Source: Candidatus Saccharimonadota bacterium
GTDB lineage: Bacteria; Patescibacteriota; Saccharimonadia; Saccharimonadales; Saccharimonadaceae
DNA: 7,596 nucleotides
Assembly: GCA_009778015.1 (NCBI GenBank)
Contig: WRKS01000019.1
Span: forward strand, 1 to 7,596
Reading direction: 5' to 3'
In this document: one piece after another, positions 1 through 4,938 of the stretch
Numbering within the stretch: the first letter of the stretch is position 1
Layout of the letters: every line of letters starts with the position of its first letter
Made by a program: the position numbers and the translations under genes
Notes under the pieces: model-generated
The model's database searches: none
The model's input: only the letters and a program-made list of their open reading frames with translations
What the model was told of the DNA's origin: nothing

Positions 1-237
1 AGCGACGAGGGGTTGTTTTACATCAAAAAACTACTTCTAGAGGCTCGCGATCAACTGGCCAAGAACGGCCTTATCATTCTAGAGGCGGACGAACGCCAAC
101 ACGGCAAACTAATCGCCTTTGCCAAGCGTAACGATTACGACCACCGTCTAACCAAAGGCCTTATCTTAGTCTTTTCTCTCCGAAAGGGCTATGTCAAAGA
201 AGGCAAAGAAAACATCATTCCTGTTGCAAAACGCTAA
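1..237 (+). CDS. prmC: C-terminal part of a PrmC/HemK-like protein-glutamine N5-methyltransferase (5' end outside window)
   Basis: The frame is open from the first base, so only the last 78 codons are present. In the PrmC family the enzyme methylates the Gln of the GGQ motif of release factors RF1/RF2 in the cytoplasm, using S-adenosylmethionine. What is visible resembles the end of that Rossmann-type methyltransferase: an Asp-Glu-Gly start, an amphipathic helix (YIKKLLLEARDQL), then a turn and a strand (NGLIILEAD) matching the family's 'LKPGG-strand-E' segment, a Gln/His helix, and a final strand before a basic tail. The SAM-binding motif and the diagnostic NPPY motif would lie upstream, outside the window, so the assignment rests on the C-terminal pattern alone. 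Another class I methyltransferase is possible. It ends with TAA just before the tRNA-Pro -10 box, and the -35 box of that promoter lies inside the last codons. Confidence 0.55.
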   Translation, partial: SDEGLFYIKKLLLEARDQLAKNGLIILEADERQHGKLIAFAKRNDYDHRLTKGLILVFSLRKGYVKEGKENIIPVAKR

Positions 238-252
238 TTTGCATGATATATT
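224..252 (+). promoter_or_regulatory. Promoter of tRNA-Pro
   Basis: TTGCAA (224-229) and TATATT (247-252) are separated by 17 bases, with an extended -10 TG at 244-245. The -10 box ends eight bases before the first base of the mature tRNA. The -35 box lies inside the end of the preceding coding sequence. Confidence 0.6.
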
Positions 253-260
253 ATATATGG

Positions 261-336
261 CGGGGTTTGGCGCAGTTGGTAGCGCGCGCGGTTTGGGACC
301 GTGAGGTCGAAGGTTCGAGTCCTTTAACCCCGACCA
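261..336 (+). tRNA. tRNA-Pro (anticodon UGG)
   Basis: A complete cloverleaf can be drawn. The acceptor stem is CGGGGTT (261-267) with AACCCCG (326-332), followed by discriminator A333 and an encoded CCA (334-336). The D stem is GCGC (270-273) with GCGC (282-285). The anticodon stem CGCGG (287-291) pairs with CCGTG (299-303), with one G-U pair, around loop TTTGGGA, so the anticodon TGG is at 294-296. The T arm has GAAGG and CCTTT around TTCGAGT (314-320). UGG reads CCA and, with wobble or modification, the other CCN proline codons. Confidence 0.96.
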
Positions 337-363
337 CAAAAGATACTCTCGTATCTTTTGTGG
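334..363 (+). terminator. Perfect 13-bp hairpin beginning at the CCA end of tRNA-Pro; possible terminator or processing element
   Basis: Bases 334-346 pair perfectly with 351-363 around the loop TCTC. The 5' arm begins with the encoded CCA of the tRNA. The 3' arm contains TCTTTTG but no T-run follows, so it is not a classical intrinsic terminator. It could stop transcription, protect the precursor 3' end, or guide 3' processing. The structure is certain at sequence level; its role is inferred. Confidence 0.45.
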
Positions 364-400
364 AAAGCACGAAGAGCCTTTAGCCAAGGAGCCGAGACAA

Positions 401-494
401 AAATGTTTACATTTCTGGCGAGGCGACGAAGGGTAAAGCGAATTGCAGAGCAGTTCGCTGTCAATTTATTGACAGAGCTCAAGTGGTTACCACT
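401..494 (+). promoter_or_regulatory. Hairpin-rich leader or promoter region upstream of ftsH
   Basis: Four simple hairpins lie in this stretch: AAATG/CATTT around TTTA (401-414); a 9-bp stem with one G-U pair (438-446 with 450-458, loop AGA); a perfect 7-bp stem CTGTCAA/TTGACAG around TTTA (458-475); and AGTGG/CCACT around TTA (482-494), the core of a 13-base palindrome. The last three are practically end to end and are followed by an AT-rich stretch and the ftsH ribosome binding site. TTGACA at 469-474 is also a perfect -35 box, but the -10 at the right distance is poor (ACTATT at 492 or TATTTA at 494). In that reading the palindrome would sit in the promoter spacer like an operator. Structured leader and operator are alternatives; the sequence does not decide. 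Confidence 0.4.
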
Positions 495-510
495 ATTTAT
501 TTATTATTTT

Positions 511-516
511 AGGAGG
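511..516 (+). promoter_or_regulatory. Ribosome binding site that fixes the ftsH start
   Basis: AGGAGG lies three bases before the ATG at 520. No comparable site precedes the in-frame TTG at 358, so the upstream 54-codon extension of the frame is not counted as coding. Confidence 0.85.
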
Positions 517-519
517 ACA

Positions 520-2403
520 ATGCCCATTTATACAGGTGATAAAAAACCCGGCAATAAGCCGGCACCCAAAAAGCCTAGCAGCAAAAAATCCAACGCCATC
601 CGCAATCTTTTCTTTTGGGCCTTTATCGCTGTCATTATTATCGCTGTCAGTTCGTTGTGGCAGAGCGGCAACAGCACCCACCGACTAGAAGAGGTGCCGA
701 TTTCTGATGTCATCCGCCGCGCCAACGAGGGCGAGATTGCCCGCATTGAAATTGTCGGCCAAGAAGTCCGCGTCACCCCCGAGGGCGAGGACGAACCAAC
801 CCAAGTCTCGCGCAAAGAGGCCGGCAGCTCTATCTTTGAGCAGGGCTTGAACCCGGATATGGCCGAGGTCTCGGTCAGCGAACCCAGCGCCGTGGGCGAC
901 ATTATCTGGAGTCTGCTTTCTATCGGCTTGCCGATTTTGGTTATTGCCGGGCTCTTTTTCTTTATGATTAAGCAGATGAACGCCGGCAACAATCAAGCCA
1001 TGGGCTTTGGCAAGGCTAACGCCAAGGTTTATAACGACAGCAAAAAGGTCAAATTTGACGACATCGCTGGCAACGAGAACGCCAAGCAAGACTTGCTAGA
1101 GGTAGTGGACTTCCTCAAAAGCCCGAAAAAATACGAGGCCCTAGGCGCCAAAATCCCTACCGGCTTGCTCTTAGCCGGCGACCCCGGCACTGGTAAAACC
1201 CTGATGGCGCGGGCGGTTGCTGGTGAAGCCGGCGTGCCCTTTTTCTCTATCTCTGGCTCTGAGTTTGCCGAGATGTTTGTCGGCGTCGGCGCTTCCCGCG
1301 TCCGCGACCTCTTTTCTAAGGCCCGCAAAAACGCCCCTAGCATTATATTCATTGACGAGATTGACGCCGTTGCCCACAAGCGCGACGCCCGCGGCGGTGC
1401 CGGCCGCGAGGACGAGCAAACCCTTAACCAAATCTTGGTTGAGATGGACGGCTTTGACGGCAAGACCGGCGTAATTGTGATTGCCGCGACCAACCGTATT
1501 GACATGCTAGATAAAGCCCTGCTCCGCCCGGGCCGTTTTGACCGCCATATCAATGTCCAGTTGCCAGAGCGCAAAGACCGTGAAGAAATCCTCGCCGTCC
1601 ACTTCAAAAACAAGCCACATGCCAAGATTGACCTTAAATCTCTCGCCGCTAAAACTACCGGTCTGTCTGGCGCCGACCTCGCCAATATCGCCAACGAGGC
1701 CGCAATCCTCACCGCCCGCGACGGCAAAAAAGAGATTTCCAACAGCGAGGTGGTAGAGGCCTTTGAGAAGGTCGCTATCGGCCCCGAGCGCAAAAACAAA
1801 GTCATGAACGAAAAAGAGCGTGAGCTCACCGCCTACCACGAGGCCGGGCATGCTGTTGTCGGTTTTGTTTTGCCCGACTCCGACCCGGTCCACAAAGTTA
1901 CCGTTATCCCGCGTGGCCGCACCGGTGGTGTAACTTGGTTCTTGCCGCCCGAGGATCGCTCCTACAAGAGTATTTACGAGTTTAAGGACATCATGGCTCG
2001 CGCCATGGGCGGCCGCATCGCCGAGGGTCTTATCTATGGCCCGGACGCTATAACCACCGGTGCCGGCTCTGATCTCAAGCACGTCGCCGACCTCGCTCGC
2101 GCCATGGTCATAGAAGAGGGCATGTCCAAAAAATTACGCAATCGTGTATTCCCAGAGGTAGACAGCGGCTGGCTCGGCGGCAAAAAATACGACTACTCCG
2201 AGACTACCGCCCGCGAGATTGACGAAGAGGTAGAGCAGCTCACTACCGAGGCCGCCAAACGCGCCGAGGCTGTCCTCAAAGCCAATCTGCCCGCCCTCAA
2301 AACTCTCGCCGACGCGCTCTTGAAGCAAGAAACCCTAGAAGAAAGCGAAGTCGCCGCAGTTCTAAAAGGCGCCAAGCTGCCCGACACCGCCAAGCTGCAT
2401 TAG
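520..2403 (+). CDS. ftsH: ATP-dependent zinc metalloprotease FtsH
   Basis: FtsH is a hexameric membrane-anchored AAA+ protease that unfolds and degrades misassembled membrane proteins and short-lived cytoplasmic proteins. The product has 627 residues, near the usual length. Visible in order: a Lys/Pro-rich N-terminal segment (1-28), first transmembrane segment (about 29-47), extracytoplasmic region (48-125), second transmembrane segment (about 127-150), Walker A GDPGTGKT (220-227), pore loop FVG (253-255), Walker B IIFIDE (275-280), second region of homology from ATNR (323-326) to RPGRFDR (336-342), and the zinc motif HEAGH (440-444). D518 in TTGAGSD is the likely third zinc ligand. A Glu/Ala-rich helical C-terminus follows. 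Walker A has Asp where GPPGTGKT is commonest, a mild variant that leaves the P-loop Lys and Thr intact. The gene converges on queA with a 36-base gap. Confidence 0.97.
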   Translation: MPIYTGDKKPGNKPAPKKPSSKKSNAIRNLFFWAFIAVIIIAVSSLWQSGNSTHRLEEVPISDVIRRANEGEIARIEIVGQEVRVTPEGEDEPTQVSRKEAGSSIFEQGLNPDMAEVSVSEPSAVGDIIWSLLSIGLPILVIAGLFFFMIKQMNAGNNQAMGFGKANAKVYNDSKKVKFDDIAGNENAKQDLLEVVDFLKSPKKYEALGAKIPTGLLLAGDPGTGKTLMARAVAGEAGVPFFSISGSEFAEMFVGVGASRVRDLFSKARKNAPSIIFIDEIDAVAHKRDARGGAGREDEQTLNQILVEMDGFDGKTGVIVIAATNRIDMLDKALLRPGRFDRHINVQLPERKDREEILAVHFKNKPHAKIDLKSLAAKTTGLSGADLANIANEAAILTARDGKKEISNSEVVEAFEKVAIGPERKNKVMNEKERELTAYHEAGHAVVGFVLPDSDPVHKVTVIPRGRTGGVTWFLPPEDRSYKSIYEFKDIMARAMGGRIAEGLIYGPDAITTGAGSDLKHVADLARAMVIEEGMSKKLRNRVFPEVDSGWLGGKKYDYSETTAREIDEEVEQLTTEAAKRAEAVLKANLPALKTLADALLKQETLEESEVAAVLKGAKLPDTAKLH

Positions 2404-2422
2404 TCGCAAAATTACACTAAAC

Positions 2423-2444
2423 GCTAAGCAAACTCAGCCTTAGC
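2423..2444. terminator. Weak inverted repeat between convergent ftsH and queA
   Basis: GCTAAG (2423-2428) and CTTAGC (2439-2444) can pair around a 10-base loop. The repeat covers the queA stop codon and lies just after the ftsH stop. There is no T-run on either strand, so termination here is only a possibility. Confidence 0.2.
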
Positions 2445-3432
2445 TGTAAACCATCATACTGTCGCCATAGGACAAGAACGCGTAGCGGTTCGCTGCCGCG
2501 TGCTCGTAGGCCCGACGCAAATTCTCCCAACCGGCAAAAGCGGCCGCCATCATCAAGACAGTTGATTTTGGCGCGTGAAAGTTAGTCAGCATCGCGCCCA
2601 CCAACTTAAACTGATACCCCGGGTAAATAAATATCTTGGTCTCGCCGCTCGGCTGCTTGGTCTCGGCAAAGCTCTCTAACGCCCTCACCACCGTCGTCCC
2701 GACCGCCACCACTCGCTTGGCCTCCTGCAGCGCTGCCAGCGTCGCCGGCGGTATCTCGTAGTATTCGGAGTGCATCTTGTGATCTGTAAGGTCGTCAGTC
2801 CGAATCGGCAAGAACGTCCCCAGCCCCACGTGGAGAGTCAGCTTAGCGACCCGGACGCCCTTTTGCTTGGCTTTTTGTAGTATTTCTTCTGTCAGATTCA
2901 GGCTCGCGGTAGGCGCGGCGGCCGAACCCAAGTGCTTGGCGAACTCGGTTTGGTAGCGTGTCGTATCGTCTTGGTCGGCCTCGCGCTTAAGATAGGGCGG
3001 CAACGGCACCTCGCCGTATTTGACCGCGATTTCCAGCAAATCCTGATCTACGCGGGCAATACCGCCCCCTAGGATTTCCAGAACCTTGGTTTTTATCTCT
3101 GGCCGTTTTCTTAAGGCTAACACCTCGCCCTCGCGTAATTTGCCGCGGTAGAGGATTGTCTCCATCTTGTCGCCGTGCTTTTCCAGTAGCACGACCTCGC
3201 GTTCTCGCCCCTGTTCGTCTAGAAAGAACATCCGGGCGCTCATCACTTTGGTTTCGTTTAGCACCAGCACGTCGCCCGCTTGCAAGAAGTCGGCTAAGTC
3301 GCGGTAGTGGCTGTCGGTCAATTGGCCGGTGGTCCGATTTAGCCCCAGCAGCCGCGAGGCTCCCCGGACTTTTGGCGGATATTTGGCAATCAAGCTCTCG
3401 TCTAAGGCGTAGTCATAATCTGATAACAGCAT
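2440..3432 (-). CDS. queA: S-adenosylmethionine:tRNA ribosyltransferase-isomerase QueA
   Basis: QueA transfers and isomerises the ribosyl moiety of S-adenosylmethionine onto preQ1 at the wobble base of GUN-anticodon tRNAs, giving epoxyqueuosine. The 330-residue product carries family landmarks in order: SDYDYALDESLIAKYP (4-19), SRLL (26-29), GDVLVLNETKV and ARM (53-68), GEVPLPPYLKR (140-150), AAPT (172-175), TLHVGLGTF (199-207), KMHSEYYEI (219-227), GTTVVRALES (245-254), PGYQFK (271-276), LTNFHAPKST (282-291) and the ending FLSYGDSMM. One departure is ASLNLT (176-181), where the family usually has AGLHF, so the conserved His is Asn here. The ATG at 3432 was chosen because family homology starts there and a -10 box lies six bases upstream. 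The frame extends 14 codons further without support. Confidence 0.96.
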   Translation of the reverse strand: MLLSDYDYALDESLIAKYPPKVRGASRLLGLNRTTGQLTDSHYRDLADFLQAGDVLVLNETKVMSARMFFLDEQGREREVVLLEKHGDKMETILYRGKLREGEVLALRKRPEIKTKVLEILGGGIARVDQDLLEIAVKYGEVPLPPYLKREADQDDTTRYQTEFAKHLGSAAAPTASLNLTEEILQKAKQKGVRVAKLTLHVGLGTFLPIRTDDLTDHKMHSEYYEIPPATLAALQEAKRVVAVGTTVVRALESFAETKQPSGETKIFIYPGYQFKLVGAMLTNFHAPKSTVLMMAAAFAGWENLRRAYEHAAANRYAFLSYGDSMMVYS

Positions 3433-3438
3433 GTTGCT

Positions 3439-3467
3439 ATTATAACACATTTTCGCCCCTAGTCCAA
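3439..3467 (-). promoter_or_regulatory. queA promoter, probably giving a leaderless mRNA
   Basis: On the minus strand TTGGAC (3467-3462) and TATAAT (3444-3439) are 17 bases apart, with TG of an extended -10 just upstream of the -10 box. Six bases separate the -10 box from the ATG at 3432, so the expected transcription start is the A of ATG. No Shine-Dalgarno sequence would be in the transcript. Confidence 0.7.
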
Positions 3468-3504
3468 CCAGCACTTTGATAAAGCACTAGATTTTAAACG
3501 GTTA

Positions 3505-3513
3505 TGGTATAAT
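3505..3513 (+). promoter_or_regulatory. Extended -10 promoter of the ferritin-like gene
   Basis: TGG followed by TATAAT (3508-3513) forms an extended -10 box; no good -35 box sits at the normal distance. Transcription would start near 3520, leaving a short leader that holds AGGAGG (3523-3528), three bases before ATG. Confidence 0.6.
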
Positions 3514-3531
3514 GAAATAAATAGGAGGAAC

Positions 3532-3879
3532 ATGAATAACGAAAACTTTAATTTGGCCGCCATGATTGCCAAGAACGCCGCCGACGAAGAAGAGGCCATC
3601 CAAGGCTACTACGAGCTAATGCCGCTGATTATGGACAAAGCCGACCAAGATGTCATCAAAGAAATCATCTCGGACGAAAAGAACCACGCCATGCTGCTCC
3701 GCAAAATGATGGCCAAATACGACTCTAACATCCCGGTTGCCACCGACGATCCGTCGGCCCCTGCTGCCACCCCATCAGCTCCTGCCGCTGGCGACCTATC
3801 GGCTCCTGCCGCTCCGTTGCCGCCTCTCCCCCCTCTAGAGCCCCTAACCGAGCCAGCCCAAACCGCTAGTATCAGTTGA
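3532..3879 (+). CDS. Small ferritin-like (rubrerythrin/EncFtn-type half) protein with Pro/Ala-rich tail
   Basis: The 115-residue product has two predicted helices and then a low-complexity tail. Helix 1 holds ADEEEAIQGYYEL (17-29) and helix 2 holds IISDEKNHAMLL (45-56), which together give the E...Y and ExxH pattern of ferritin-like di-iron proteins. Only one such pair is present, so an iron site would need two subunits, as in half-ferritins. Spacing E19, Y26, E49, H52 matches what I recall for encapsulated ferritin (Glu, Tyr at +7, Glu at +30, His at +33), though rubrerythrin-type helices are similar. Residues 73-113 are Pro/Ala-rich, with SAPAA three times (75, 82, 90) and then PLPPLPPL. 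No signal peptide is seen, so it is probably cytoplasmic. No encapsulin gene or obvious cargo-loading peptide is visible. AGGAGG precedes the ATG by three bases. Iron binding is inference. Confidence 0.75.
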   Translation: MNNENFNLAAMIAKNAADEEEAIQGYYELMPLIMDKADQDVIKEIISDEKNHAMLLRKMMAKYDSNIPVATDDPSAPAATPSAPAAGDLSAPAAPLPPLPPLEPLTEPAQTASIS

Positions 3880-3904
3880 ATAAGCCCCAGGGTTATGCTA
3901 TAAT
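3876..3904 (+). promoter_or_regulatory. Promoter of tRNA-Leu
   Basis: TTGAAT (3876-3881) and TATAAT (3899-3904) have a 17-base spacer with TG at 3896-3897. The -35 box overlaps the TGA stop of the ferritin-like gene. The -10 box ends nine bases before the mature tRNA. Confidence 0.75.
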
Positions 3905-3913
3905 AAACCTAGC

Positions 3914-3999
3914 GCGCCCGTGGCGAAACTGGTATACGCGTATGCTTGAGGTGCATATGGCTTTAAGCTGTGGAGGTTCAAGTCCTCTCGGGCGCACCA
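3914..3999 (+). tRNA. tRNA-Leu (anticodon GAG)
   Basis: This is a class II tRNA with a long variable arm. Acceptor GCGCCCG (3914-3920) pairs with CGGGCGC (3989-3995), followed by discriminator A and encoded CCA (3997-3999). The anticodon stem TATGC/GCATA encloses TTGAGGT, giving GAG at 3948-3950. A variable-arm stem of GGCT and AGCT lies between the anticodon and T arms (about 3959-3969). The T stem is GGAGG/CCTCT around TTCAAGT. GAG reads CUC and CUU leucine codons. Confidence 0.96.
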
Positions 4000-4045
4000 A
4001 TTAGAATAATTTACCATTTCCGCCGTATTTTTTGCCTAAAATCGC

Positions 4046-4074
4046 TTGCATTTATGATTCAGGTGCGGTATAAT
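4046..4074 (+). promoter_or_regulatory. Promoter of the structured RNA next to DUF3800
   Basis: TTGCAT (4046-4051) and TATAAT (4069-4074) are 17 bases apart. Transcription would begin near A4081, five bases before the 10-bp closing helix. No open reading frame follows on this strand, so the promoter appears to serve an RNA. The 4000-4045 stretch between tRNA-Leu and this promoter holds only a T6 run without a convincing hairpin. Confidence 0.65.
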
Positions 4075-4080
4075 GAAGTT

Positions 4081-4156
4081 ACTGTAAACCAGCCCGAAAA
4101 GTCGCCGATTGTGGTGGCCTGCCTAGTCGCTTAGACGAATAGGATAGGGCTGGTTT
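4081..4156 (+). ncRNA. Candidate structured small RNA, three-way junction, beside a DUF3800 gene
   Basis: AAACCAGCCC (4086-4095) pairs perfectly with GGGCTGGTTT (4147-4156). Inside are two hairpins. In the first, 4101-4106 pairs with 4113-4118, including two G-U pairs, with a six-base loop. In the second, CCTA-TCG pairs with CGA-TAGG (4122-4129 with 4136-4143), with a one-by-one mismatch and loop CTTAGA. On the minus strand the two G-U pairs become A-C mismatches, so the fold favours plus-strand transcription, in agreement with the promoter. The RNA ends eight bases before the stop of the convergent DUF3800 gene. From memory, comparative genomics has reported RNA motifs named after neighbouring DUF3800 genes; whether this belongs to one of them is untested. 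Alternatively the outer helix could simply end transcription of the DUF3800 gene. No T-run follows the fold. Confidence 0.6.
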
Positions 4157-4164
4157 CAAGTTGT

Positions 4165-4788
4165 TCAGACCCCTTCTATGGAGTCGATTTTGCTTTTAAT
4201 AATCTTCAAGCAATTTCTGCTATCAGATTTGTCTTTTTGAAGTGAACGATTGACCGAGCCAGCCACAAGGTCGGCGAGCTGTATGAGGTCGTTTTTCATG
4301 GAGTCCTCAAATTTGATATTGAGAATCTTGTGCGAATTTTTGTTCAGCTCTTGGCGAAGATAAGTTTTTGTGCCTTGCATATATCTCTTGCTGGAACGCC
4401 CGTCAATGCGGATTCTAGCATCTTTAAGGGGTAGCTTGCTCAGTAGCTCCTTGATAGCCCAGTTATAGAGCTTTGGCTGTGGTACCAGATATAGCAAGTC
4501 TTTATGTTTAGGGTTTGACTTATCAAGGTAGATTGCGTTGATTGTGAAATCGTATTTAGCAACAATCGTCAAAAGTTTTTCAACAAGCCCTTTGTCTGTG
4601 GTGTAAAATTTGAACTCATAATCTTCTTTGAGGTTGCGGTCTTTGCGGAATTTCTTGAACTCTGCCGCCACTTGTTCAGCCACCTCGTCCGACATAAAAA
4701 CTGCACAAGCCATAACAAAATGTGTGCTAGAACCCTTTTTGAGGCCGGGGTCGCCCGAGTCGTCTATGAATACGAGTTGCTTCTTCAT
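4165..4788 (-). CDS. DUF3800 domain protein
   Basis: The 207-residue product matches the DUF3800 family, whose fold I believe is RNase H-like and whose biochemical role is not established. Visible landmarks are VFIDDSGDPG at the N-terminus (6-15), YEFKFY (57-62), IYLDK (86-90), IRIDGR (126-131) and a C-terminal IQLADLVAGSVNR (169-181). D9, D10, E58, D129 and D173 are candidate metal-binding acids if it is a nuclease. There is no signal peptide or membrane segment. The gene is clearly richer in A+T than its neighbours: two 60-base samples (4201-4260, 4501-4560) have 23 and 20 G+C, against 36 in an ftsH sample (1261-1320), which suggests recent acquisition. It stands alone, convergent with a structured RNA gene that ends eight bases from its stop. 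The ATG at 4788 was chosen because a -10 box sits six bases upstream. Confidence 0.88.
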   Translation of the reverse strand: MKKQLVFIDDSGDPGLKKGSSTHFVMACAVFMSDEVAEQVAAEFKKFRKDRNLKEDYEFKFYTTDKGLVEKLLTIVAKYDFTINAIYLDKSNPKHKDLLYLVPQPKLYNWAIKELLSKLPLKDARIRIDGRSSKRYMQGTKTYLRQELNKNSHKILNIKFEDSMKNDLIQLADLVAGSVNRSLQKDKSDSRNCLKIIKSKIDSIEGV

Positions 4789-4794
4789 ATCTGT

Positions 4795-4803
4795 ATTATA
4801 TCA
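4795..4803 (-). promoter_or_regulatory. Extended -10 promoter of the DUF3800 gene, probably leaderless
   Basis: On the minus strand TGA is followed by TATAAT (4800-4795), then six bases (ACAGAT) and the ATG at 4788. No strong -35 box is visible (GTCAGA at 17 bases). No Shine-Dalgarno sequence lies before the ATG. Confidence 0.65.
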
Positions 4804-4864
4804 CTATTCGCCTCTTATCTGACCAAAACCTTCTCGCTAGGCGAAAGTTCTTGCCCAAAATCTA

Positions 4865-4894
4865 TTGACATGCCCAACTCGCTCATGCTAATAT
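4865..4894 (+). promoter_or_regulatory. Promoter of the secreted FISUMP protein gene
   Basis: A perfect TTGACA (4865-4870) is followed after 18 bases by TAATAT (4889-4894), with TG at 4886-4887. TATAAA at 4892-4897 is an alternative -10 box at a wider spacing. Transcription would begin around 4901-4904. In the gap between this promoter and the divergent DUF3800 promoter, TCGC-TAG-GCGA (4834-4844) forms a small bulged hairpin of unknown meaning. Confidence 0.55.
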
Positions 4895-4924
4895 AAAGCT
4901 ATATGGGACAACAACAAGACCAAA

Positions 4925-4930
4925 GGGAGG
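4925..4930 (+). promoter_or_regulatory. Ribosome binding site of the FISUMP protein gene
   Basis: GGGAGG lies eight bases before the ATG at 4939 and two bases before the ATG at 4933, both in one frame. The spacing favours 4939. An ATG at 4903 in the same frame lies upstream of this site and probably near the transcript start. Confidence 0.6.
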
Positions 4931-4938
4931 TTATGGCT

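Noticed and set aside
358..519. Upstream extension of the ftsH frame by 54 codons from a TTG
   Set aside because: No ribosome binding site, TTG start inside a hairpin arm, no resemblance to FtsH N-termini, and AGGAGG lies three bases before the ATG at 520.
1029..1829. Long minus-strand open frame opposite ftsH
   Set aside because: It lies entirely over conserved AAA+ coding sequence and has no recognisable domain; it is a shadow of a GC-rich gene.
4028..4033. T6 run after tRNA-Leu as an intrinsic terminator
   Set aside because: No stable hairpin immediately precedes it; the only GGCG/CGCC pairing would need part of the tRNA acceptor stem.
4081..4156. Structured RNA as 4.5S SRP RNA, tmRNA or a tRNA
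   Set aside because: No GGAA loop with the SRP domain IV motif, no tRNA-Ala-like ends, and no T-loop or CCA in the right place.
4152..4162. Partial repeat of the tRNA-Leu T-loop (GGTTCAAGT against GGTTTCAAGT) as an attachment site
   Set aside because: Too short, with one inserted base and no integrase nearby; chance is sufficient.
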